From contig NZ_BILZ01000016.1 of NCBI RefSeq assembly GCF_004000825.1, positions 37,848 to 101,847 on the forward strand: 64,000 bases of DNA, read 5' to 3'. This stretch comes from Paenibacillus kobensis NBRC 15729 (GTDB lineage Bacteria; Bacillota; Bacilli; Paenibacillales; Paenibacillaceae). How positions within the stretch are numbered: the stretch's first letter is position 1; each line of letters starts with the position of its first letter. The notes below the pieces were generated by a model. It was not told the origin of the DNA and searched no databases. It saw only the letters and a list, made by a program, of their open reading frames with translations. The position numbers were made by a program, and so were the translations under genes. Below are positions 1 to 8,600 of this stretch, piece after piece.

Positions 1-1056
1 CTCGGCGCTGTCTACGTCGCCAAGGGCGAAATGACGCTCGGTACGTTCATGGCGTTCCAATGGTATACATGGGGCTTGATCTGGCCGCTTAACATGCTCG
101 GCTGGCAGATCAATATTTTTCAACAGGCTTTGAAAGCGGCTCCCCGGGTGTTCGAAGTGCTGGATACGGAAGTGGACATCGAATCTCCAGACGGCGGCGG
201 TACCGATACCTCATCGATGAAGGGCGCTGTGTCATTCGACCGGGTGACCTTTGCCTTTGATCCCGTTTCGAAAACGTCTGAGAATGAAGGGAAGCCGGCT
301 GCCGATCAAGAAGCAGCTGCAGCGGCAGAGGATGACAGCGACAGCGAGACTGCTGCAATCCAGCCAGTCCTTCAGAACATCAACCTTGACGTTCAACCAG
401 GTGAAGTGATTGCGGTTCTCGGTGCGACCGGATCGGGCAAAAGCAGCTTAATCGCTCTACTGTCCCGCTTCTACGACGCGACGGACGGGACGGTCCGAAT
501 CGATGGCATCGATGTGAGAGACTACAATTTGGAAAGCCTCCGGCGAAGCATCGGCATCGTGCCGCAGGAGACGTTCCTGTTCTCGGCATCGATACGCGAC
601 AATATCGCATTCGGGTTCCCTGATGCGACGCAGGAGCAAATCGAGAATGCGGCGGTTCGCGCACAGATCCATGATTTTATCGTCAATATGCCGTACGGCT
701 ACGATACGTTGATCGGCGAGAGAGGGGTCGGGCTGTCAGGCGGCCAACGCCAGCGTGTCGCACTTGCGCGCGCGATTCTGATGAATCCGCCGATCCTGGT
801 ATTGGATGAAGCAACGGCAAGCGTGGATACAGCAACGGAGTCGGCCATTCACGAGGCGCTGCTTGAAGTCATGCAAGGCAGGACCACGTTCATCATCGCC
901 CAGAGGCTGTCGTCCATCCGCCGGGCAGACCGTATTATCGTGCTGGATAACGGACGGATTGTGCAGCAAGGAACGCATCGCGAGCTGAACGAGCAGGACG
1001 GATTTTTCCGCAGGCTGTTGGAGAAGCAGGAGATGGCAGCGGCGTCGGGGCAGTAA
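1..1056 (+). CDS. ABC exporter half-transporter, subunit 1 (5' end missing)
   Basis: The frame is open from base 1, so the N-terminal part and most membrane helices lie outside the window. What remains is the last membrane segment and a full nucleotide-binding domain: Walker A GATGSGKSS (about 421-447), signature LSGGQRQR (about 736-759) and Walker B with LVLDEATASVD (about 796-828). The switch (H-loop) histidine is replaced by Gln (IIAQRL, codon 901-903), a change known in the degenerate ATP site of heterodimeric exporters. Between the start of the nucleotide-binding domain and Walker A lies an acidic, Ala/Glu/Asp-rich insert (about 274-357) that subunit 2 lacks. The next gene encodes the other half, so the pair probably forms a BmrCD/YheIH-type multidrug or lipid exporter; the substrate cannot be told from sequence. 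Confidence 0.9.
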   Translation, partial: LGAVYVAKGEMTLGTFMAFQWYTWGLIWPLNMLGWQINIFQQALKAAPRVFEVLDTEVDIESPDGGGTDTSSMKGAVSFDRVTFAFDPVSKTSENEGKPAADQEAAAAAEDDSDSETAAIQPVLQNINLDVQPGEVIAVLGATGSGKSSLIALLSRFYDATDGTVRIDGIDVRDYNLESLRRSIGIVPQETFLFSASIRDNIAFGFPDATQEQIENAAVRAQIHDFIVNMPYGYDTLIGERGVGLSGGQRQRVALARAILMNPPILVLDEATASVDTATESAIHEALLEVMQGRTTFIIAQRLSSIRRADRIIVLDNGRIVQQGTHRELNEQDGFFRRLLEKQEMAAASGQ

Positions 1057-1131
1057 GAAGCCGAATCATTCATTAAAAAATTAATAGCATTAATATTAAA
1101 AACTTCTATTTTATCGCAGAGGGGGAATACC

Positions 1132-2949
1132 GTGAGTCAAGTCGAATGGGATTCGGAAGACGAGCTGGAGGAGAAGCCGTTTCAGCTCAATTATTTGAAG
1201 CGGCTGTTCCGGTATGTACTGCCGTATAAACGAACGCTCAGTGTCGTTGTCGGCATCGTGCTGCTGAACATGGGACTCAGCCTCGCCGAGCCGCTGCTGC
1301 TCGGGTTTATTATCGATGATGGGATTATGAAGCAAGACTACGATTTTATTATGTGGACCGGTATCGCACTGTTGAGCTTCCGGTTTATAGGATGGCTGTT
1401 CGGATGGCTGCATACGAAGTTGATCAACTTCACAGGCCAGCGGGTGCTGTTCGATTTGCGCCAGCAGTTGTTCAATCATCTGCAGACGCTCTCGTTCCGG
1501 TTCTTCGACGGCCGTCCAGCCGGTAAAATCATGTCGCGTATCACGAACGATACGAACGCAATTGGCGAATTGATCAACGGCGGACTAATTACGACCGTAA
1601 TGGAAGTCACGCATTTGCTCGGCATCGTCGTCATCCTGTTCTGGATGGATTGGCAGCTTGCGCTGTTGTCGTTCATTACAATGCCGCTGCTTTACCTGAT
1701 TGTCGGTAAGCTGCGTCCGAAGATTGAAGGCTCATGGTCGAAATCGCGCCGGACGATGTCTGCGATTAACGGCAACGTGAATGAGACGATACAAGGCATT
1801 CGCGTCGTGCAAGCTTTCTCCCGTCAATCGGTTAATAATGCTAAATTTAACGCCATTAATACGAACAATAAACAAGCATTCATGCGCGCAGTACGGTTGG
1901 AATCGACCGTATGGCCGCTGGTCGAGCTGATCGGCATGCTCGGTACATGTATCGTTATCTGGTTCGGCGCGAAGCGCGTGATGGACGATGTGCTCACAAT
2001 CGGTTTCGTCATGGCGTTCATCAACTACTTATGGCGGTTCTGGGGACCGCTCAGCGCATTGTCCAAGGTGTACAGCCAGCTGCTGTCGGCGATGGCATCG
2101 GCAGAACGGCTGTTCGAGATATTGGATACGGAGCCCGAAATCCGGGATGCGGAGCAAGCGAAGGAGCTTCCTTCGATCCGCGGCGAGGTGGAATTCCGCA
2201 ACGTCTCATTCCGTTATGGTCCAGACAAACCGGAAGTTCTTCATGGTATTAATCTTCGTGTGAAGCCGGGTCAACGCATCGCGGTTGTTGGTCCGACCGG
2301 TGCGGGCAAGAGTACGATCGTCAACTTGCTGATGCGCTTCTACGATTCGACGGACGGTCAAGTGTTGATCGACGGGAATGATGTGAAAGACGTTACGCTC
2401 GACTCGCTGCGCCGTCAGATGGGCATCGTGCTGCAGGACTCGTTCATTTTCTCGGGCACGATTGAAGAAAACTTGCGTTACGGCAATGAGGATGCGACGG
2501 ACGAAGAACTGCTGGAAGCGGCGAAGAGCGTTCGGATCGACCAGTTCGTCAAGAAGTTCGCGGATGGTTATCAGACGCAGGTGGAAGAACGCGGCAGCAA
2601 GCTGTCCGTCGGACAGCGGCAATTACTTGCTTTTGGCCGTGTGCTGCTGAGTGATCCACGTATCCTTATTCTTGACGAAGCGACATCCAGCGTCGATACG
2701 GAGACAGAGCAGCATATTCAATCGGCGCTTACGCGCGTATTGGAAGGCCGAACGGCATTTATAATCGCGCACCGATTGTCGACGATCCGTGATGCGGATC
2801 TCATAATCGTCGTACGCGACGGCCGCATTACGGAGCAAGGAACGCACGATGAGCTAATGAAAACGAGCGGTTTATATGCGAATCTCGTGCAATCGCAGCT
2901 GCTGATGCAGCAATCGTTCAACGAAACGTTAACCAACAAGACCGGCTAA
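1132..2949 (+). CDS. ABC exporter half-transporter, subunit 2
   Basis: A complete 605-residue half-transporter with an N-terminal six-helix membrane domain (about residues 30-320) and a C-terminal ATPase domain. It has Walker A GPTGAGKST, Walker B ILILDEATSSVD and a canonical switch histidine (IIAHRLSTI). The signature is LSVGQRQ instead of LSGGQ. Together with the Gln in the H-loop of subunit 1, this predicts one degenerate and one canonical ATP site, as in BmrCD or TM287/288-type heterodimers. The start is GTG at 1132, with AGAGGGGG a few bases upstream. It follows subunit 1 by 75 bp with no terminator seen, so the two are probably co-transcribed. Confidence 0.92.
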   Translation: MSQVEWDSEDELEEKPFQLNYLKRLFRYVLPYKRTLSVVVGIVLLNMGLSLAEPLLLGFIIDDGIMKQDYDFIMWTGIALLSFRFIGWLFGWLHTKLINFTGQRVLFDLRQQLFNHLQTLSFRFFDGRPAGKIMSRITNDTNAIGELINGGLITTVMEVTHLLGIVVILFWMDWQLALLSFITMPLLYLIVGKLRPKIEGSWSKSRRTMSAINGNVNETIQGIRVVQAFSRQSVNNAKFNAINTNNKQAFMRAVRLESTVWPLVELIGMLGTCIVIWFGAKRVMDDVLTIGFVMAFINYLWRFWGPLSALSKVYSQLLSAMASAERLFEILDTEPEIRDAEQAKELPSIRGEVEFRNVSFRYGPDKPEVLHGINLRVKPGQRIAVVGPTGAGKSTIVNLLMRFYDSTDGQVLIDGNDVKDVTLDSLRRQMGIVLQDSFIFSGTIEENLRYGNEDATDEELLEAAKSVRIDQFVKKFADGYQTQVEERGSKLSVGQRQLLAFGRVLLSDPRILILDEATSSVDTETEQHIQSALTRVLEGRTAFIIAHRLSTIRDADLIIVVRDGRITEQGTHDELMKTSGLYANLVQSQLLMQQSFNETLTNKTG

Positions 2950-2956
2950 TGCTTCG

Positions 2957-3175
2957 ATGATGATGTCAACCGTATTAAAACGTGTGTTTCAGCCGGACGG
3001 CATTACGATCTGTCAGAATGGCGGCAAATTTAATGACCTCAATCATTATCATATGCACCTTATTCCAAGATACGAGGGGGACGGCTTCGGATGGAGCGAT
3101 CCGCTCCATCCGGACGGCGCCGAGAATCGGCTTCGCGTGACGAGGGACAAGCTGCGGGATGCGATGATGGCCTAA
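2957..3175 (+). pseudogene. HIT-family protein remnant (C-terminal half)
   Basis: The 72-residue reading frame has the C-terminal half of a histidine-triad protein, including the HxHxH catalytic motif (HYHMHLIPRY) and the tail GAENRL..TRDKLRDAMM. Complete HIT proteins of this type have about 140 residues; the N-terminal half with the nucleotide-binding face is missing and the homology begins 7 bp after the ABC transporter stop. No clear ribosome binding site precedes the ATG run at 2957. It is most simply a 5'-truncated remnant, although a separately expressed short HIT peptide cannot be excluded. Confidence 0.7.
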
Positions 3176-3241
3176 AACAAAGGTATGCGGTGGTAAAGAT
3201 ATAATTGCGACACTGGGCAGTACTATGAACGAGAGATAAAT

Positions 3242-3282
3242 AAGGGCCGATCCTTCGCCGTAAGGCAGAGGAGTCGGCCCTT
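3242..3282 (-). terminator. Terminator after the LLM oxidoreductase gene
   Basis: A perfect 9-bp outer stem, AAGGGCCGA / TCGGCCCTT, encloses a 23-nt loop that can itself pair in part. It lies 5 bp beyond the stop of the minus-strand oxidoreductase gene, and the minus strand continues with a T-rich tail. Confidence 0.7.
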
Positions 3283-3287
3283 GTTCA

Positions 3288-4289
3288 TTAACTCAACCCG
3301 AACGCTTCGGCTACGAGACGGTATGACCGGATGCGCGCTTCGAAATTGTGCGTGTTCGTGACAATCATCAGCTCATCCGCATCGTAACACTCGCGGATGG
3401 CGATCAGCTTCTGCTTCACAACATCCGGAGTGCCAACGATGATCTGGCTCCGGCGGCTGTTGATCAGCTCGATATCGATCTCGTCGTACGGGTACGACTG
3501 TGCTGTCTCGACGGACGGGAAAAACCGGAGTTGGCCGCCGCGGTGAAGCATCAAGAAGAATAAGGATGTGCTCGCCGCGAGCCGTTCGGCTTCTTCTTCT
3601 GTATCGGCGCAGACGACATAGACAGCTGCCAAAGCATGCGGCTTATCGTTAAGCGCCGAAGGCTTGAAGTTGTCCTTGTAGCTGCGAACGGCCGCTTCAC
3701 CGCCCTGCACGCCGAAAAACTGGGCGAAGCCGAACCGAAGTCCGAGCTGAGCAGAAATCCTTGCGCTCTCGCCGCTTGAGCCGAGAAGCCACACCTCAGG
3801 CGCTGTATCGATGATCGGCGAGGCGAACAAATTTGGAAACGGATGCGTTGGTCCGACTTGATCATACAAATAATCAATAAGATCGGATATCTGCTGAGGG
3901 TACCGGTCGATGGAAGTATATTTGCCTTCCTGAAGAGCGCGCGTGGACAATGGCATACCGCCTGGTGCGCGCCCGAGTCCGACGTCAATTCGGCCAGGGT
4001 GGAGCGCTTCGAGCAGGCGGAAATTTTCCGCGACTTTATAGGTGCTGTAATGAGGGAGCATGACGCCGCCGGAGCCGAGCCTGATGCGTGACGTATGCGC
4101 CGCGAGATGGGCGATCAATATTTCCGGACTGGAATGCGCCAGAGCGCCGGAAGCATGATGCTCGGATACCCAGTAGCGGTAATAGCCGAGCCGGTCGGCT
4201 TCGATCGCCAGCTGTGTCGTTTCTCTTAGGGCGTCGGCAGCTGTACGGCCTTCGGCGACCTGTGATTGGTCTAGTATGCTAAGCTTCAT
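3288..4289 (-). CDS. LLM-class flavin-dependent oxidoreductase
   Basis: A 333-residue single-domain protein of the bacterial luciferase-like monooxygenase superfamily, of the MsnO8-like type. Family traits visible are the N-terminal LSILDQSQV strand, the YWVSEHH motif near residue 42, the GSGGVMLPHYS stretch (flavin/substrate region) and LHPGRIDVGLGRAPGG. Such enzymes use reduced FMN supplied by a partner reductase to oxidise a small substrate, which is not predictable here. The start ATG at 4289 gives the full family N-terminus. It stands alone, tail to tail with the HIT remnant, with its own terminator. Confidence 0.9.
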   Translation of the reverse strand: MKLSILDQSQVAEGRTAADALRETTQLAIEADRLGYYRYWVSEHHASGALAHSSPEILIAHLAAHTSRIRLGSGGVMLPHYSTYKVAENFRLLEALHPGRIDVGLGRAPGGMPLSTRALQEGKYTSIDRYPQQISDLIDYLYDQVGPTHPFPNLFASPIIDTAPEVWLLGSSGESARISAQLGLRFGFAQFFGVQGGEAAVRSYKDNFKPSALNDKPHALAAVYVVCADTEEEAERLAASTSLFFLMLHRGGQLRFFPSVETAQSYPYDEIDIELINSRRSQIIVGTPDVVKQKLIAIRECYDADELMIVTNTHNFEARIRSYRLVAEAFGLS

Positions 4290-4353
4290 GTATGGTTCAC
4301 CTCATAAATTGGAATTTGTAGAGCAGCAAAAAAGGAATAGGAAGTGCCTGTTC

Positions 4354-5430
4354 CTATGTATTGTGATCGATTGCTTCCGCCATCGTTCTGTCGGTCAGAT
4401 GAGCATAGATTTGCGTCGTCTCTGGCGATGCATGGCCAAGCTGCTCCTGCGTCTTATAAATGTCGTTACGCAAATAGTAGTCGGTCGCGAATGAATGCCG
4501 CAATTTGTGGACGGACAGGTACGGCTTGCCGAACCTTTTGGCATATTTGATGACCATCTCTTGAATGGCCCGCTTCGTCATGCGAGAACCTTCCTTCTTG
4601 CCGTTTGCAACGGCGAGGAAGAGCGCTTTTTCCCGCTTAGGCGCATTGTAGGACGTATCCCGTATGCTCATGTAGGCACTCAATTGGTCGACTGCTTCCT
4701 GGCGGAAATAGACGGGCGTCTTGAATGTGTCGTCATTTTTACCTTTACGGAAAACGTACGTCAGCTTCTTCTTCAAATCGATGTCTTCGACATTCAAGTT
4801 AACGACCTCGGAGACACGCAAGCCGGAGTGCAGAATGAGACTGATTATGCAGGCGTCGCGCACTTTGTTCAATTGATAGCTGTATATGGCTTGCTTGTTC
4901 GAAGCAACGTCATTCTCATAGTCGCGCTGCACGTAGGCCATAAATTCATCGATCTCTTGCTCCTGCAGCAGCTTTCCTTCTAGCTTCGCCGCCGTATCCT
5001 TCGGTTTATGCGTCCGCTTGATGGACACTTTGGCCATCACATTCCGTTTCAGCAGCGGGTAAAATTGTTCGTCCTCCGCGATCTGGCTCAGATAATGAAA
5101 CAGCGAACGGAGCGAGGAGAGCTTGCGGGTAACGGTCACGCGCATATTCGTATGCTCGGTCCGGGTCATCAGGAACATACGGAACGAGTCGATGCTGTCC
5201 ATATGCAGCCGTTCCAGTTCTTCAAGCTTTATATCTTTGACAGAAGGGCCTTCAGCAAGCCCTTCGGCGAGCAGATAAGAGAAGAACGTATCATAATCCC
5301 GCACATATTCAAGCAGCGAGGAAGGGGACAGATCGGGCAGCTTAAAGTTAATAAACTTCTCGACATACCACGGCATGAGCGGCACTTTCTTATCCAGCTC
5401 CTGGCGGTCCTTGATCTTAATGACGTTCAT
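4354..5430 (-). CDS. xerS: Tyrosine recombinase XerS-like
   Basis: A 358-residue tyrosine recombinase. The N-terminal half (residues about 19-135) is the SAM-like core-binding domain opening with MPWYVEKFINFKL, typical of XerS rather than XerC/D. The catalytic domain has all six expected residues: R205 (HSGLR), K229 (FRKGKND), H308 and R311 (VHKLRH), H333 (GHASP) and the nucleophile Y342 (QIYAHL). XerS acts alone at a dif-like site to resolve chromosome dimers in streptococci; in Paenibacillaceae it often occurs beside XerC/D. No obvious dif-like site was found in the 188 bp upstream. It is divergent from the Lhr helicase gene. Confidence 0.85.
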   Translation of the reverse strand: MNVIKIKDRQELDKKVPLMPWYVEKFINFKLPDLSPSSLLEYVRDYDTFFSYLLAEGLAEGPSVKDIKLEELERLHMDSIDSFRMFLMTRTEHTNMRVTVTRKLSSLRSLFHYLSQIAEDEQFYPLLKRNVMAKVSIKRTHKPKDTAAKLEGKLLQEQEIDEFMAYVQRDYENDVASNKQAIYSYQLNKVRDACIISLILHSGLRVSEVVNLNVEDIDLKKKLTYVFRKGKNDDTFKTPVYFRQEAVDQLSAYMSIRDTSYNAPKREKALFLAVANGKKEGSRMTKRAIQEMVIKYAKRFGKPYLSVHKLRHSFATDYYLRNDIYKTQEQLGHASPETTQIYAHLTDRTMAEAIDHNT

Positions 5431-5618
5431 GACGGGTCAACTCCTTACAAAAAATAAGTAACGTCCGCTTCTTCATTATACGCCCGTAAGATCGAGCAGA
5501 ACAACTATTCGGCCATCATACGGAGGACATTGTCGAATTTAGAGGACGACCTGTTTCATTGAACCGCACAATGCTGGTATAATAAGGAGAATGATAGGCT
5601 TCCAGGAGTTGATATCCG

Positions 5619-8600
5619 TTGAAAATAGCGCCGCTGCAACCGTTTCATCCCGTAATCGCTGAATGGTTCGAGCAAACCTTCGGCCAGCCGACCGACGTGC
5701 AGGTGCGTGCTTGGAGGACGATTCAAGACGGCAAGCATACGTTGATCGCTGCTCCGACCGGGTCGGGCAAAACGTTGGCTGCGATGCTGCCTTGTCTGGA
5801 TGCCGTAGTCCGTGAGAAACTTAATGAGGGCAAGTCGTCGGGCACGGCGGCAGGCAAGCTGGAGCGAGGCGTGAGGGTATTGTATTTGTCTCCGCTGAAA
5901 GCGCTTAATAATGATGTGTTCTACAATTTGGCATCGTTTATTGAATCGATCGACCGTGCTGCAGCGGAGCGGGACACACATTGGCCTGGCGTTCGCTGCG
6001 CGGTGCGGACTGGCGATACGCCGTCGTCTCAGCGCGCTTCGATGGCGAAGCGTCCGCCGGATGTGCTGCTGACGACGCCAGAATCGCTCTATATACTGTT
6101 GACATCGGAGAGTGGCATATCGATGCTGCGAACCGTCTGTCATGTCGTCGTCGACGAGATTCACGACTTGGCAGCTGACAAGCGCGGATCGCATCTGTCG
6201 CTGTCGCTTGAACGGCTGGTTCAGCTGTGCGGACATCCGATTCAACGGATTGGCGTCTCCGCCACGCAGAAGCCGATGTGGCGGGTTGCCCGGTTCTTGG
6301 GAGGCTGGCAACCGGATTCGGATTCATCTACAGACGATTCACAAAGAGCTATTGATCCGCATGAAGTTCGAGATTCGAGTGCGGTTGATACCGAGTTAGA
6401 CTCTGTTGCTTCGGCAGACCCGCTTGCTGAGCAGCAAATTCACCCGCTTGGCTATATGCCAAGGCCTGTTGCGATCATCGAAAGCACGATGCGCAAATCG
6501 ATGCAAGTGGTGTTGACGATGCCCGACCAATCGAAGCCGATGACTTCCCGCGAGGCGGTCTGGCAGCCCATGCTGCAGCGGCTGTTCGCATTGATGGAGG
6601 GTTGCCGGACGGTGCTGATCTTCGTGAACAGCCGCAGGCTGTGCGAGCGAATCTGCTTGCGCCTTAACGATGCCGCAGGCTACGAATTGAGCCGGGCGCA
6701 TCACGGCAGCCTAGCGAAGGAACGTCGGCTTGAAGCGGAACGGATGCTGAAGTCCGGCGAGCTGCGCTGCATTGTCGCGACCTCGTCGCTGGAGCTCGGC
6801 ATCGATGTCGGCCATGTCGATCTTGTCATTCAAGTCGATCCGCCTTTCAATGCGGCTTCGGGCATCCAGCGGATCGGACGGGCTGGCCATTCGGTTGGCG
6901 ACATAAGCCGTGGAGCGATCATCGTGCGGCACCGCGGCGCGCTGGCGGAGTCGGCGGTGCTGGCCAGGCTTGTCGCGGAACGGGACATCGAGCCGATCCA
7001 TATCCCTCGTCATCCGCTGGACGTTCTGTCTCAACAAGCGGTGTCGATGGCAGCTGGGCGCGATTGGACCGTACCGGAATTGTACGAGCTTGCCGTTCGA
7101 AGCGACAGCTTCGCGGCGTTTCCTTATGACAGACTTATTGCTATGCTTCAAGTACTGAGCGGATTGTATCCGTTCGCGAGACCGTTGCTCGACTGGGACC
7201 GGGATACCGACACGATTAGCGGAAGACGCAGCAGCTCGATCGCGGCTCTGACCGGAGCGGGTACGATCCCGAGCAGCTCCGCATATCCGGTCCATCATTT
7301 GGACAGCCGGGTGCATCTAGGCGAACTGGACGAGGAGTACGTGCAGGAGAGCCGGGTCGGCGATGTCTTTCAGCTTGGCACGAACAGCTGGATGATCCGC
7401 AAGATAGATAAAGACCGCGTGTACGTGACGGAAGCAGCGAACAGTTTCAGTGAAATTCCATTCTGGCGCAACGAGGCCGGCGGCCGTTCCGTGGAACTGG
7501 GCCTTACAATCGGTGCGTTCATCCGCGAGTTGGCCGATAGATTGAAACTTAATGACGGGAGCGCGGCGGATACGACCAAAGCGGAAAAACAGCCGGCCGA
7601 TCCTTCCGTAACGGATTGGCTGATGAACAGCTACGGGATGGACGGCGCATCGGCAGAGACGCTGATCGGTTATATCCAATCGCAGCATTCATTCTGCGGA
7701 TTGCCGACGGACTGCCGAATTATGGTAGAGCACTACCGCGACGTTTCGAACCAGACGCATATTATTGTACATAACTGGTTCGGCCGCAGGCTCAACCGCA
7801 CGTGGCTGCTCGCGATCGAACGCCAATTCGAGCAACTGCTGCCCTACAAGCTGTATGGCAATGCGAAGGACAACGGCATTGAATTCGTTCTCCCGGATTG
7901 GGACCCTTCATGGCTCCAATCGATCTGGCAAGTCACGCCTGGCAATGTGCAGTCTCTATTAACGGATGCGGTTACCGGTTCGCCGCTGCTAGCCATCGCT
8001 TTTCGTCATCTGGCAGAAACATCGTTGTTATTGTCGCGCAGCTTTACGCGGACGCCGCTGTGGCAGAAGCGTCTTCGCAGCGAGGAACTGCTGCGGGAAG
8101 CAATGCCATATGCCGAGCGGTTTCCATATTTAGAAGAAGCGATGAGAGAATGCTTGCACCGGTATCTTGATCTGGACGGTCTGCGAGGCATCCTCGAATC
8201 GATCGGAAGCGGGCAATTTGAATTCGTCGTACGTGAGACGCAATATCCTTCTCCAATGGCGACGCAGTTCATAGCTGAATATGTGAATATGCGGATTTAT
8301 GAAGGGGATGGATTAGATGACGTCATCCGAATGCAGCTGTTGAACGTAAGTAAGGAGCTGGCGGGCAAAGTGTTCGGAGATGACGCCGTACGCCGAGCAT
8401 TATCGGAGAACGTAATCCAGGCGGAACGCGAGCGGTTATTAGACGCAGGCAGCAGGTTGAACAGCCCGGATGACTTGCTGGCGATGCTTAAGAGCCGGGG
8501 AGATATGGGCAGCGAGGAGATCGTACGGCTGGGAGGCGAAGCTGCGTTAACGTGGGTGGCGGAGCTAAGCGGACGCGGAGCAATCGTTCTTGTCGATCTA

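Noticed and set aside
5431..5618. A dif-like recombination site upstream of xerS
   Set aside because: In streptococci the XerS site is near the gene, but no sequence with two suitable arms and a central spacer was found here.
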